A stretch of 64,000 bases of DNA from Pseudeuparius sepicola (Eukaryota > Arthropoda > Insecta > Coleoptera > Anthribidae): NCBI GenBank assembly GCA_963920635.1, contig OY987299.1:17659401-17723400 (forward strand), written 5' to 3'. The notes below the pieces were generated by a model. The model did no database searches, was not told where the DNA came from, and was given only the letters and a program-made list of their open reading frames with translations. A program made the translations under genes and the position numbers. Within the stretch, counting starts at the first letter, position 1. Every line of letters begins with the position of its first letter. Below are positions 32,740 to 43,782 of this stretch, one piece after another.

Positions 32740-34822
32740 GTGGTTCGAAAGAATACTAATTGGTTATAAATCTGTCATCACTGGACTATTTGTCACTTTC
32801 GTTTACTACTAGAATATATAGGGTAGTCGAACTGTCATGATCAGTTGGTAATTACTTTTTAAAATGCATTGTTTTCGTCGTGTTGTTAATTAAGGAGTAG
32901 AGGAAGTCGAGATAACGTTACTTTTAACTGAATTTCAGAAGGCATAAATGAATCATTGCTATAAAAAGTGCAAATAGTAATAGTAATAAATTTATTCGTC
33001 AAAATCATCACAGAAAGGATATATAACATATATCAAGTCAAATCACAACTAAACTCTATTCAAACCAAATGCAAGTGGTGCGTAAACATTTACATTTACG
33101 TGAACAATTCCGAGGGCTAATACGAGGCAGGGCCGCATTAAGGACGATCTCTAGGAATTTTATAATATAAAATATTAAAATAATATGCCCCAGTATTAAG
33201 AACTTTAAAAACAAACTTTTATGGCACACCTAGACTTCTTGAAAATGTAATCGTAGCTCCAACGATTAATAAACAGCGAAACAATTATATCGGAAAAAAA
33301 TAAAGGTCCACTTGCAACTCAATACACCTCCGTAAGAATCACTGACTCGCTGCACTCGCCCGTTGGGTAAAACTTTATTGCCGTCTAGCCAATAGCAAGC
33401 CGATCACGTGTGTATCACGCTCTAGCCATGCAACAACTTGTGTTTATGTTTTACTTGCGTTTAGTTTGAATAGAGTGTACATACGTACAAAAATAATCAG
33501 TAAATACAAATTGCAAAAGTAAAAAGAATTTTTCAAAAGCAGCGACTTTGCTAACTTGACAAATAATTTATAATTATTGTTTTTTTTTTACACTGCTTGG
33601 TAGTTTATAATTAATCTGTTGTTTGTATATTGTAGATTCAATCCATGACTGGTATTGTAATCATGAAATTTGTTTAAATATCAAATTCATTTATATGCCC
33701 CTTTACAAACTTTAAAAGCTCTAAAATGAAGGCTGTGAAATGCTAAGATCTGTTTACTGATGAAGGTACTTCTCATGACTAGCGATATTTTAATCCGTAG
33801 ATATTTCTAACTGCTCGTTTTTGGAGCACAAAACTTCTATTGGATTCATAACAAAAAGCAGATTAAGTTTTCTCATGAATGTTTAAAACATTTTGTTACA
33901 GATGAATCAATTTTTACACATTTTGTTTTATTTTTAAATAGTTTTGTACACTGCTAATAGGAAAACTTTCAAAATTGTACATATTAATTAGGTATCTTCA
34001 TTAGATATATATAAATAAATATTTAATTTTTTTTTAGAGTAAATTATTTTCTTTGGCCTTAGCTTATCTTTCCAACACCACAATGTTGTCTTCCATTTTT
34101 ATTGTTCCCCATGTACACTAACAAAAATTCAAATATTTGAAGGCATGTTAAGCCTTGGCCTGAAATAATTATCTTAACATTTCACTCAACGATTTAAGTT
34201 TTTGAAGGTTTTGTTGCTTCATATAACAGCTTATTGTAAGCACTAAATAGGTAAGAATGTCCATATTTTTTAATAATGAAGGAAAATTTGCAGCATTTAA
34301 CCGAATCTTGAGTTTCTCAGGTTTTCATTTTTAAAACATTTAGTTTTCATTTATAGCTAGTTTTTGCTTTGGGATTTTATGCTTGTAAATTTGTAAAATA
34401 ATCACTCATCATTGTCAATATCAACTGTTTATATCCACTTACTTACCACAACAGAAACACACGAAAATAAATCAAAACTATGCTTTGTCATTGTAACGTA
34501 ACTTTGGTTAGAGATCATAGACAAAATTTGGACTGACCGTATTGCCAAATTTTCCTTATTTGCAAATCAATGATGTGAGAAGTGTTTAAACAATAAAACC
34601 CCAAAATGTTTTGAACTAAAGCAGAACAAAATCAAGAGGATTTTGGTACTCATATAACAAAAAACTATAGCTTCAAGCTATGTTTAAAAAATGTTTCAGT
34701 ACCCTATTGTGTTTGTTCATTGAACCTCATTAATGTATAACTAACCATTCTTTCGACAAGACATTGGCAAGAACTTACCTCTAGCATTGACTTTCATATT
34801 GATTACGTGTTTTTCATTGTAG

Positions 34823-35030
34823 AACTAGATGTGTTTTCGCTGAACGAACGAAAAGATCCCAGGAAAAGTACAGGGCTCAACAATGGTGATAATTCTGTTG
34901 CAGAAGAAAACGTCACCGATGAAGAAGATAACGCTCCGCTATTCTACTGCCCCGGGAAGAGGGGATTCTATGCACCTCGGCAGGGCAAGTTGACTATGGA
35001 GCGGTTGAATGCTTTTAGGAATGTGGGAAG
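34823..35030 (+). CDS. hyd: hyd exon J: start of HECT domain
   Basis: Acceptor CATTGTAG, phase 1. An acidic linker ending [20 protein letters not shown], then [19 protein letters not shown]. The NAPLFY-PGKRGFY-PR-G sequence marks the beginning of the UBR5 HECT domain. It leaves in phase 2 at donor GTGCGA; the next intron is only 59 bp. Confidence 0.98.
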
Positions 35031-35089
35031 GTGCGAAAATAAAACCCACATTTGAATATTTCATTGTAAATCTGTGTTCTATCTTTTAG

Positions 35090-35296
35090 ACTGTTGGGGT
35101 TGTGTCTGTTACAAAACGAACTTTGCCCGATTTTCTTGACAAGACACGTTCTAAAATCTATTTTAGGCCGACCTATTAAATTCCACGATTTGGCATTCTT
35201 TGATCCAGTGATTTACGAGTCGCTCAGGCAACTAGTAGTAGATGCGGAAACCAAGGATGGCAACAATTTGTTCTCAGCTCTTGACCTCAACTTTAC
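35090..35296 (+). CDS. hyd: hyd exon K: HECT N-lobe
   Basis: Acceptor ATCTTTTAG, phase 2. Reads [20 protein letters not shown], then [20 protein letters not shown] and [13 protein letters not shown]-lobe, E2-binding side; [12 protein letters not shown] and the HD-AFFDP-YESLRQL motif are diagnostic. Leaves in phase 2 at donor GTAAGT, followed by a 55-bp intron. Confidence 0.98.
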
Positions 35297-35351
35297 GTAA
35301 GTTGTATGATATTTTTGGTGGTGCTTATTTTGATGGATTTTTTTTTTTTAG

Positions 35352-35499
35352 AATCGACCTCGGTCCGGAAGAAGGCGGTGGCACCGTAGAGCTGATGCCC
35401 GGAGGAAAGGACATAGAAGTTACTTCCGCAAATGTGTATGATTACGTTAGAAAGTATGCAAAGTATAGAATGATTAAAGTTCAGGAAAGGGCAATCGAT
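35352..35499 (+). CDS. hyd: hyd exon L: HECT N-lobe
   Basis: A long T tract with terminal TAG forms the acceptor. Reads [20 protein letters not shown], then [29 protein letters not shown] and the YVRKYA block are the expected next part of the HECT domain. Ends in phase 0 at donor GTAAGT; the next intron is 56 bp. Confidence 0.98.
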
Positions 35500-35555
35500 G
35501 TAAGTTTTTTTTGGGCGTGATCAAGGAAGTGTCATGAGTGCGTTTTTTTTTTCAG

Positions 35556-35786
35556 AGTATAAAAACGGGGGTATTTGATGTCTTGCCCGAAGGATCACTG
35601 GAAGCACTGACAGCCGAAGACCTGAGACTGCTCCTAAACGGCGTCGGCGACATAAACGTATCGGTGTTAATTTCCTATACATCTTTTAACGACGAATCCG
35701 GAGAAAGTGGCGATCGTCTGGTCAAGTTCAAGAGGTGGCTGTGGTCGATTGTAGAGAAAATGTCGCATCTCGAACGACAAGATTTG
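35556..35786 (+). CDS. hyd: hyd exon M: HECT domain, C-lobe start
   Basis: Acceptor TTTTTTTTCAG. Reads [20 protein letters not shown], then [26 protein letters not shown] and [20 protein letters not shown]. These are the [11 protein letters not shown] and W-IVEKMS--ERQDL motifs of the HECT fold. Ends in phase 0 at donor GTGAGT. Confidence 0.98.
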
Positions 35787-36170
35787 GTGAGTTTGCTTAC
35801 TAATAATTGTTTGTCATACTAATAGTTATCATCTAGAATAACAATAGAAATTCAAATTTTAGATCATTAGTTTGATTTAACAAAGGGGAGTTTGGTTGAA
35901 TATCAGTTTGATGTTACAATAATAGCATATATCCAGTCTCAGTAACCAGACAAATTCTTAATTAACCAGCTCCTATATAATACAGAATTCAGGTCATTTG
36001 AACTACTACCACTATTTAAATTTACACTCAACTGTGTAAAATAAATTCACATGAGAATTCAACTCCTGCCAATATGAACCAGTGAAATGACATAATTTTT
36101 GAAATATTAACCAATCAGGTGATGATTTCAGCGATAATAACACTAGTGGTGATTTCATATGTAATATCAC

Positions 36171-36348
36171 AAGTGCCGGAAATTTTATCGATAATTTTTT
36201 GGAAAGCGCTATTTTGCCTAGAAAGATCATGAGTATAAATTGGCATTTTATCTCTGAAAATAAAAGCCCAATTTGTACGAGTGGTTTTGCTGGTGGGCAA
36301 ATAGCGCTTGAGAATAAAATTATTTAGAAAAATTTCCGGCACGAGTGG
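36171..36348. repeat. Foldback AGTGCCGGAAATTTT
   Basis: AGTGCCGGAAATTTTATCGA and AAAGCGCTATTTTGCC on the left face GGGCAAATAGCGCTT and AAAAATTTCCGGCACGAGT on the right. About 178 bp, non-coding. Confidence 0.75.
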
Positions 36349-37301
36349 TATTTGTCGAGATTATTTCACGAATAAGATTTAATAATTTCTGCATTAATTT
36401 TTTATATGTTTACATTTCCAAAACGACTCATTTTGAACGAGTTTATTGACAGCTTCGACTGTGGAATTCGAGTAAACAAACATGACCCTGTCAGCGTTGG
36501 TTTATTTTCTGAATGTGTCATAAATTAAAAGGAGACGGAGGTCTATTAACAAGAATTTAGCAGTGTAAAAGTTATATAAATTCATTGATACGATGCTTAA
36601 TAATATCGCAACATAATATATAAGTTGCATAATTAAGAACAGTGTAAAACACCAATTTTAAGAAGTACGTGTTTGTATCGAACAGATTCGCGGTTGCTAA
36701 GCAACGAAGTGGTAATTGCACTAGTGGTATTACTGCGATAATTTGTACTAGTGCAATTATCGCTAGCAGAGGCATATGATTGGTTGGATTTTTGTGGAAG
36801 GAGCTACTTTATTGGATGCAAGCAGTATGAGGGAAATAATCGCTGAAATCCTACTCTCTTAGTTACGTCCTAGTTATGCTAAACCAATATTGTGGCAGCT
36901 AAAACTGATAACCCGATAACTTCTTCATATTACCAAATTTAATATAGGACTAGAAGTTAACACATTGATCTTTAAATAACTATTAGCACAAAAAACATAT
37001 TCAGAACCAAAATCTGAACCGAAATGGCAGCTGTCAAATGGACTTTAACTTTTAAGTATGGTAATTAAATTTATATAAGGTTAAGCAAAAACATTCATTT
37101 GACCTCAATGGGCTAGGGGCATGTTTCTCGCATTGTGTTCGAGAGGTCCATGGTTGTGGAAATTACATTTTCGAAGAGGGGAAATATTTATAATTCTTGT
37201 AGTTAATTTATTCCTAAGAAGTTGGGTTGATAAATTATGGCTACATACACACTGAATAATTATTAAACTTTTTGCAATTGTTAAATTATCTTTTTAAATA
37301 C

Positions 37302-37440
37302 AACTCGTGGTATGCCTAATAATATAGAATACCTTTCGTTAATTCCCCACCCTGCTGCACAGTCGTGGTATTTTCAGCTTTGGGATTATAATTCGTAAAA
37401 TTAACGAAAGGTATTATTGATAATGGGCACACCACTTGTT
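37302..37440. repeat. 139-bp hairpin repeat
   Basis: AACTCGTGGTATGCC and ATACCTTTCGTTAATT face AATTAACGAAAGGTAT and GGGCACACCACTTGTT. It lies about 230 bp before the last hyd exon. Confidence 0.75.
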
Positions 37441-37667
37441 ATATTACCCCCTGAGTTGGGATCTTCTAAGCTAAATACCAGGTCGTTTGAACTACTTGCA
37501 TTATTGTTAAATATGAAACAATTCACAGTTGTTTTTGTTTAGATAAGAAATTGGAAACAATTTCATTGAGGATAGCCAGAACATAAAATAGTTTCTTAGT
37601 GCTTCAAAATCTGAATATGTTCTTGCGAGCCATTTGACAAATTCTAGATTTTGTTCGTTTTTGGCAG

Positions 37668-37880
37668 GTATACTTCTGGACAGGTTCGCCGGCCCTGCCG
37701 GCCAGCGAGGACGGTTTCCAACCGATGCCTTCGGTGACGATTAGACCGGCGGACGATGCGCACCTGCCCACGGCTAATACTTGTATTTCTCGATTGTACA
37801 TCCCACTTTATAGCAGTCGAACCGTCTTACGACAAAAGCTGTTACTTGCGATTAAAACTAAAAACTTTGGATTTGTCTGA
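37668..37880 (+). CDS. hyd: hyd exon N: HECT C-lobe with catalytic Cys, stop
   Basis: Acceptor TTTTTGGCAG. Reads [20 protein letters not shown], then [40 protein letters not shown] and [10 protein letters not shown], then TGA. The catalytic, thioester-forming Cys of the [11 protein letters not shown] motif is codon 37782-37784, 31 residues before the C terminus, the same distance as in vertebrate UBR5. The FGFV end is conserved too. Confidence 0.99.
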   Translation, partial: VYFWTGSPALPASEDGFQPMPSVTIRPADDAHLPTANTCISRLYIPLYSSRTVLRQKLLLAIKTKNFGFV

Positions 37881-38400
37881 TCTGTTATTTATTACAAGGC
37901 ATACTTATATCTAAGGACTTGAGTTTAAATAAACGTTTAGTTTCATTTATGTTTTTTTGGCATAAAATTAAGAAATTGTGATTATATTTATTCTTTTGTT
38001 GAAAATCATAAAGGGTGTACATATTTATTCAAGTTTCTTTTTTTATTTGGCACATAAAATGCTCAAACTATATAGCTTGCAATTATTTCTGTTATTTATT
38101 GTAATGGGCAAACGTTCGTGCCAATATCGTTGGCTAATCATGTTAGGCTGCATGCTGAATAAATTCTAAAGAAGCCACATATTTTTAGCGAAGGGTTCAC
38201 ATTATTTTATAAGGATTTACATAATACATTTTTTGTTTTTGGAAAATTTGCATTGGAAGAGTATATTATGACCTTAAGTTCGATTGTAACAATTGAGAGA
38301 GGTGTATTATTTAAAATTCAAATTTTTAATGTAATACTAACAATATTTCATAATATAGAAATAGCTTTAAGTATCAAATAAAGGTTACGTCTGTATTTCA
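37881..38400 (+). terminator. hyd: hyd 3' UTR and poly(A) signals
   Basis: AATAAA occurs at 37928-37933 and again at 38377-38382. If the distal one is used, cleavage 10-30 bases later falls on the poly(A) signals of the opposing MICU1 gene. Which site is used cannot be seen from sequence. Confidence 0.55.
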
Positions 38401-38406
38401 TATGGT

Positions 38407-38419
38407 TTTATTTTTTATT
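38407..38419 (-). terminator. MICU1: MICU1 poly(A) signals
   Basis: On the minus strand AATAAA lies at 38412-38407 and again at 38419-38414, about 155-165 bases after the MICU1 stop. The hyd distal AATAAA is only 25 bp away on the other strand, so the two 3' ends should overlap or abut. Confidence 0.6.
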
Positions 38420-38572
38420 TAAATACCTTTGAACAAAAAATACATTTTAACACTTGTTTAAAAAAAAATAGATTCAATAAATAACTAAGGAAAATGATAC
38501 ATAGAACATTCCTAAAATAATATAGTAAATGAAGCAAATTTCAATTAACAATTTGACAATAATTTTCATTCA

Positions 38573-38727
38573 CTAAAAATCCATGAAAGCAGGTCTACTG
38601 TCTTTAGTACATTTCAAAATCGACTGCATAAATTTAACAAAGCCTGTATCCTTTGGCTTCTCTAATCCTCTAAGCAATCTGTTCTTCATAACTGCGATAA
38701 ACTCTTTGTTACTTAGTTGACCATCCT
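38573..38727 (-). CDS. MICU1: MICU1 exon 9: EF-hand 2 end, C terminus
   Basis: Acceptor CATTATTAG, phase 1. Reads DGQLSNKEFIAVMKNRLLRG, then LEKPKDTGFVKFMQSILKCT and ends AFMDF before TAG. It completes the second EF-hand loop (D-N-D-Q-S-E at positions 1,3,5,7,9,12). LSNKEF, RGLEKPKD and the Cys of LKC are conserved with human MICU1; the last residues differ. Confidence 0.95.
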
Positions 38728-38786
38728 CTAATAATGAAATTATTACACCATATTGGAGGTTTTTTTAAAGTTCACAATATACTTAC

Positions 38787-39004
38787 GGTTTTCGTCAAAT
38801 ATTGTGAATACTACATGGATAACATGGTCGCTGAGGTCCACATGAGCTACAGTTTTGGCGACGTGCTTTAGGGTAGCTTGATCAATTGAAGCCCCGGCAA
38901 TATGGTAAAAAGTTAATGCAGTGTCTACGTCGTTGATGTTATTAAGGAAGTGGAAGAAGTTGAGGTAGTCTTGCTTGGCAATTCCTTGCCCATGATCTCT
39001 AAAA
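38787..39004 (-). CDS. MICU1: MICU1 exon 8
   Basis: Reads [20 protein letters not shown], then [36 protein letters not shown] and VFTIFDEN before donor GTAAGT (phase 1). Human MICU1 has [21 protein letters not shown] and VAKVELSDHV. Two acceptors six bases apart (AATAG at 39005 and TTTTAG at 38999) both keep the frame; the first adds FR and fits the human length and Phe better. Confidence 0.93.
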
Positions 39005-39052
39005 CTATTCACGCAATAGAAATTTTAAAGTAAAGTTCAAAAATGTACGCAC

Positions 39053-39294
39053 GTCTTTTTCACTCGCTTCATCATTTTGGCCTTCTTTTTCTGGGGATAA
39101 CCAGCATAAGCTAGTAACAGTTCGGTGAAATCTGCTTCGCTGATATTACCATTTTCGTCGGGACTCTTCCTTTGAAATTCAAGACTTAAAATTTCTCTTT
39201 GCAATTTTTCTTGGAAATCCAAAAATTTCTCTATTGTAAGCTTTTGCTTTAGATTTGGGCCAAAAAAGTATGTTGTTAATGCAGAATTCACACC
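39053..39294 (-). CDS. MICU1: MICU1 exon 7
   Basis: Acceptor ATTTTAG, phase 0. Reads GVNSALTTYFFGPNLKQKLT, then IEKFLDFQEKLQREILSLEF, then a degenerate EF-like stretch with DENGNISEADF and LLLAYAGYPQKKK. SALTTYFFG--LK-KLTI--FL-FQ-KLQ is a MICU1 signature. Ends in phase 2 at donor GTGCGT. Confidence 0.96.
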
Positions 39295-40258
39295 CTAAAA
39301 TATTAAATAGAGTAACAATAGGAACAGAATCATTATCTACGAACATTATCTACGAATCCTAGGATCGACAGGTGGTTTTCAACCACATTTGGAAACACCT
39401 CTGACATCACTGATTTGTAAACTCCACCATATGTGACAAACGTGCCTTAAAGTTGACAAGTACACCATGAGACAAATGAACTACTGTCCACTTATAGGTT
39501 ATGAATCAGTCCTACACTTGTAAAAAATTTTATTTTCAATTTTGGGAAAAAGCCTATTTGTTTTTAAAATGAGATTGACATGGAAAAAGTTAACATTACT
39601 TATGTGACCAAAAAATGAAAGAAACGTTAATTAGCATAAAGTAAACTGCGTTTAATTGTGGAGATATTGAAAAAAAGTTGTAAAGAAAATTTGTTCGTTG
39701 TGGCAATTAGATTCATATATAAAATAGTTTTAGACCTACTTTGATTTTTTTTATCTTTTCTTGTTTTTCTTCGATTAAATAATTTTCTGTAGGTAGTAGG
39801 ACAAATCTCTATAAATAAGAGTTACTCAGAGTAGGAAATTGTGTATGATGAAAAATTTTTTGACAATTCTGGGCCTCTGAGTTTATTCCAATATTTTCCA
39901 AAATACAAATTAGGCCTAAAATCGTTAAATTTTGTCATCGTGTGCAGTTTTAAATTCTGAAGAAGTTTTCTCAAATCTCAATACAGTTTTGTCACACTAC
40001 AGAAAATTATTTAAAGAAAAACAAGAAAAAAATTAAAAACAATCAAAGTAGTTGAAATTTTGTACACCTAAAACTTACTTCGCTGAACAAATTTTCTCTA
40101 TAACTTTTTTAACTATCTCTACAAATATAGGTAGTTTACTCTTATGCGAATTCACGTTTCTTTAATTTCCTGGTCACCCAGTATAAGTAGTGCTAATTTT
40201 TTCCATGCCAATCTTATTTTAAGGAAAAGCAGATTTTTTGACAAGATTGGCTTTTTTC

Positions 40259-41022
40259 TAGTGATGGGTAAATACCCGGTCACGATGTTTTCGTGACTGA
40301 CCGGACAATCGTGACCGGTCATTTTGGGTCACGCAAGTGGACAAATTCAAAAGTTGCAAAAAAGTGTGCCATTCGATCGATCATAATTTTTTCATCAAAA
40401 TGGTATATAATACTCGTATAAATATAGTTACAGGAAAGTATATCTCTTATAAATTGTAAATAATTGAAGATTCAATCTGTAACTTTCGAACTTTCATACA
40501 TACCGTTTTACTTGTTTTAGTATACTATTTTTGATTTTGATTTCTGTACTGTAAATTTGACCAGTACAATGCTAGGCAGTAAATTTGACCAGTACAATGC
40601 TAGGCAGTATGTTAATGTTATATGATGGTTGTTTTGTTGAAAAAGTTCCAAATTATACTTTCTTTGTTGGATTTTGGCATTTTTATTCCTTATTATTTGT
40701 TTTACTATTGTTTATTGTTATTATTCTATTATTTACTTATTATATTTACATTTACTAATCGTATCCATAATCACGCTGCTTTTACTTTCCATTCCCAACA
40801 AGACGAATAAACTGAGTGAACTAGTCAATCATAAGGTATGAAATGTGAAAGTTCCTAAAAAACTGCCGGGAAATTTAAAATTTGGTCAAACCGGTCAAGT
40901 TGACCATGTCCTTGACCACCTGGACAAGTTGCTTAATGACCTGACCGCCGAATGTTGTCTGACCGGTAAATGACCGGTAATTGTCCAGTCAAGATGACGT
41001 GACCAGTTGACTGCCAACACTA
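40259..41022. mobile_element. hAT-type MITE with 8-bp target duplication
   Basis: The ends TAGTGATGGGTAAA and TGCCAACACTA are imperfect inverted repeats with the TAGTG start typical of hAT elements. The 8-bp CTTTTTTC flanks both sides (40251-40258 and 41023-41030). GGTCA/TGACC motifs are scattered in both subterminal regions, as expected for transposase binding sites. A 28-bp unit is tandemly duplicated at 40551-40606. No transposase. Confidence 0.88.
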
Positions 41023-41094
41023 CTTTTTTCGAAAAATTGAAAAAAAAAGTTTGTTAAGTATAGTTAAGTCTATTCGTGGACATACTGTATATAC

Positions 41095-41361
41095 GCATGT
41101 CCCACCGAAAAGTCAGCCATATTGGGCCCACACGTCACTGGCTGTCAAATGTCAAATGCACGAGGGCCTTGGTTGGCCGTGGTCAAATGTCATTTTGTGA
41201 TGCCACCACAAATTTCGTTTTTCCTCTAGAATGCACACTAAATCCCCTAGAATAGGCCCAATATGGCAGCTATCCAGACGGAAGCCATCGCCCTCTGCCG
41301 AATGGCTAAAAATTGGTGGAGAGACTAGGGCCCAATGGCGGTCCAGTTTATTTTACGAGGG
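41095..41361. mobile_element. MITE family GGCCCTCG, copy 3 (one end missing)
   Basis: Keeps GTCCCACCGAAAAGTCAGCC, CTAGAATGCACACTAAATCC, CCCTCTGCCGAATGGCTAA and the right terminus CAGTTTATTTTACGAGGG. The left terminal repeat is absent. Confidence 0.75.
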
Positions 41362-42339
41362 ATGTGCTTTTATTCAAGGTATAACTGACATCTTGTCGTT
41401 GTAAGAAAACCTTGTACAACATTTCTCAGCTGGAAAGAGGTTGGAAATTGGAAGAACCAATTTCACTTGACGGACCAGTAATTACAGAGGTTATAGTCTT
41501 GGTTATTAGTGGTCATAAAAAAGATGGTGCAAAGGATACCCATTCTTTAGTCGCGTGAATGCGCCTGGTTTTAACCGTCGTTATTCTGTTGTCCTTCTTT
41601 TTCTCAGATGAGTTTTTTTAATAGAACATAACCTCACGTTATGGTGAAATTTCGTAATTGTAGTAGCCAAAAATGGGCAGAAAATTCCATAACTGACCGA
41701 CTGACCAATGCCTGTTTGACGATACAGAAATATTTGTAATGAGTTATTATTTAACCGATAACAACTTATTACTTGAGGATTTTGGAGCTTACCACTGGAA
41801 GGAAGATGTCAGTTTTCTCTCCAAAATTATAATAACAATATTTTAACAATATTTTTTTAAGTTCAGAACACTTCAATGTTGACAACCTATTGTTGTTATT
41901 TGCATGAGATTGTACAGAACCATTTATATACTAGTACTAGTATCATCATCAATAAAATATTGGTTTAACTGATGTTCAACTGATATATTTCTAATTTGAA
42001 TCCTTTGGGTCCCAAGAATGAGATATCTTCGACCTTCATGCCAACATCTACTATGGAAAATGACAAATTTGATTGCATTTTTACATACTGACTTGCCACG
42101 CTGTAATCTACAAAAAACGTATTATTACTAGATTAATCATGTTATTCTAATTTTTAATAATTACCATTAAGAAGATTCGCTGCGTCTACCATTAATATTT
42201 TTCATACACACAAAATATATAGGTGTACATCAAATATGATTTCCCGCAGTGAAGTTAAATTTCTAGGAGTTTCTCTGCTAAAAGCTAAAAGCTAAACTGT
42301 CAAAAATATTTTTTTATATAAGGAATCTCACTCAAATAA

Positions 42340-42862
42340 CAACAATAAACACTGTTTTGGCTGCTTTTCCTCAAATATGTCATGATATGCTCTTTTAACA
42401 TGAGGACACTCATCCCACACAGTGAAGATCTTCAAGCTCCAGCACAGATGTGTTAAGAGCACCGAACTATATGTTTGAATATTTATAGTTCGGTGGGAGT
42501 AATAAAAAAAAACCTCGGTTATCAGTATGACTGTAGGAAGTGCTTTACTGAGCTAAATGTTCTGACTTTACCCTGTATGTACATCTTGCAGTGCCTGCAG
42601 TATACGAGACAACATGTTCCTCTATTTAATTATCATAGTGATTTGCACGATTATTCAACTAGAATCAATATGAACATCTTACCACCGTTCCACAGGCTTG
42701 CCAGATCGAGGAGTGGAACTAGATATTATGGAATAAGGTTCTATCATGCACTTCCAAAACGGATTACAGATGTGGCTGAAAAAACCCTTTCTTCAAACAG
42801 TGAAAAAATTTTTGCTTGCAAGGGCATTTTATTCGTTTGAGGAGTACTTCCGATTTTAATAT
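42340..42862 (+). pseudogene. Non-LTR retrotransposon remnant, RT C-terminus
   Basis: Frames joined by shifts read like the tail of a CR1/Jockey-type RT protein: TVKIFKLQHRCV, then LGYQYDCRKCFTELNVLTLP, CMYILQCLQYTRQHVPLF, HDYSTRIN, YYGIRFYHALPKRI and, in another frame, RAFYSFEEYFRF. It has at least two frameshifts and a small insertion near 42455-42500. Dead copy, inside a MICU1 intron on the opposite strand. Confidence 0.8.
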
Positions 42863-43452
42863 GTAATTTGTCCAATGCATTCAAGTGAGCGTCATTTAGT
42901 GTGTATTTGTGGCGTTAAAATGAGTTTTATTGAGACACTCATATTTGTTTACCTGTTTTTTTATGTATGTTATTACCAATAAATATCTATCTTAAAATGT
43001 AGCTTAAATTTATTAAAATACACTCTTCAATGGGATAAGAAATTAATGACAACTTATTTAGAAACGATAATGGCATATTAGGTTATTATAAACAGTCACC
43101 AAAGCCGCGAATTTCAGCAGTGAAAAGAGAGGGAGCATTAACTCACCTCTCGACCTGGGTTAATACCGGTTCTAAATGTCAAAGTTTAATGACGGAGCTG
43201 CCTAAACGACTAAAGTAATTACATCGCGTGAAATCGGTTATAGATGCCAAGTCAGTGACGTCAGAGGTGTTTTTAAACGGGGTTAAAAATTAAACCACTA
43301 AATCATTGAAACTAAAGCTAAAATTATATTTCAATGTGAGTTTGGTACTCATCTGACAAGAAACCATAGATTCAAGCTACTTTTAAAAAACGATCAAATA
43401 CCCTATTGTGACAATGAGTTGTGGAACCTCCTATATATCGGATTTAACATAC

Positions 43453-43613
43453 TTTAAAAGTGTTTCCAGTGTTTGCGTGATCTCTATGTCTCGATCCAAT
43501 GCTAGTTTGTTGTCTAATCAGGGTTGCGACCTTTTCAAATTCCTCACAGTCAACATCGCCGTCACCATTCAAGTCAAACATCCTAAATGCTATTTCAAAA
43601 TGTCTGCGAGAAG
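43453..43613 (-). CDS. MICU1: MICU1 exon 6: EF-hand 1
   Basis: Acceptor ACATTTTTAG, phase 1. Reads [20 protein letters not shown], then [20 protein letters not shown] and [13 protein letters not shown] before donor GTATGT (phase 0). The 12-residue loop [12 protein letters not shown] has all canonical Ca2+ ligands. [17 protein letters not shown] and TGNTLK are the human equivalents. An upstream in-frame AG gives extra residues but the wrong junction phase. Confidence 0.96.
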
Positions 43614-43667
43614 CTAAAAATGTACATTCCTGCAGAAAAATATATTTATTCCACACCTGTTACTTAC

Positions 43668-43782
43668 TTGACAAAACGGTTAGAAGGAAAATATAATCTG
43701 AAAAAGTTATCAGTCCCGAACTTCCCAGTTTGTAAAAGATGCTGTCTTCGTCCAATGTGAGCTCAAGTTTTTGCTGTACCGT
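43668..43782 (-). CDS. MICU1: MICU1 exon 5
   Basis: Acceptor CCCTTTAG, phase 0. Reads [20 protein letters not shown], then [18 protein letters not shown], ending in phase 1 at donor GTAAGT. Human MICU1 has [20 protein letters not shown] and YIFLTTVLS. It is short, with clean splice sites. Confidence 0.94.

Larger units (their letters stand above)
31585..34822 (+). other. hyd intron with LINE tails and a MITE
   Basis: Holds LINE-like minus-strand tails (31789-32060, 32969-33070), a 26-bp tandem pair (32087-32138, ATTGAAGTTGACAAGTATACC-type unit) and a GGCCCTCG MITE (32352-32739). At 34060-34250 is an inverted relative of 28640-28880. From 33070 to 34050 and 34260 to 34820 nothing is recognised. 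Confidence 0.5.
35787..37667 (+). other. Last hyd intron with foldbacks
   Basis: Contains a foldback at 36171-36348, a small hairpin near 36715-36762 around GCACTAGTGGTATTACTGCG, and a 139-bp hairpin at 37302-37440. The rest is AT-rich. Confidence 0.6.
2473..37880 (+). other. hyd: hyd/UBR5 E3 ubiquitin ligase gene, 3' part (15 exons)
   Basis: This is the orthologue of Drosophila hyperplastic discs and vertebrate UBR5/EDD, a very large HECT-type E3 ubiquitin ligase. The family is known for N-degron and orphan-protein quality control, Hedgehog and Wnt signalling and growth control. Fifteen exons join with matching splice phases into 1,229 residues and one stop. In order, the product has a conserved helical region (1-84), a low-complexity linker (85-131), a conserved block with YVFDALIYY (to 208), a long Ser/Pro-rich insect-specific linker (321-590), a second conserved block (591-750), the PABC/MLLE domain (about 824-880) and the HECT domain (about 933-1229). 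Family members are about 2,800-2,900 residues, so roughly the last 44% is visible. The UBR box and UBA domain lie upstream of the window. Exons are GC-rich islands in introns full of mobile elements. Confidence 0.97.
39295..43452 (-). other. MICU1 intron with hAT MITE, GGCCCTCG copy and LINE remnant
   Basis: Contains a hAT-type MITE (40259-41022), a truncated GGCCCTCG MITE (41095-41361) and a decayed LINE 3' end (42340-42860). A stretch at 43100-43420 contains TGGTACTCATCTGACAAGAA, also seen in diverged form at 34645. 41400-42330 shows nothing definite. Confidence 0.6.

Noticed and set aside
43614..43656. Longer version of MICU1 exon 6 starting at the upstream CTGCAG
   Set aside because: It would add residues absent from the family and give the wrong junction phase with exon 5; the AG at 43615-43614 fits both.
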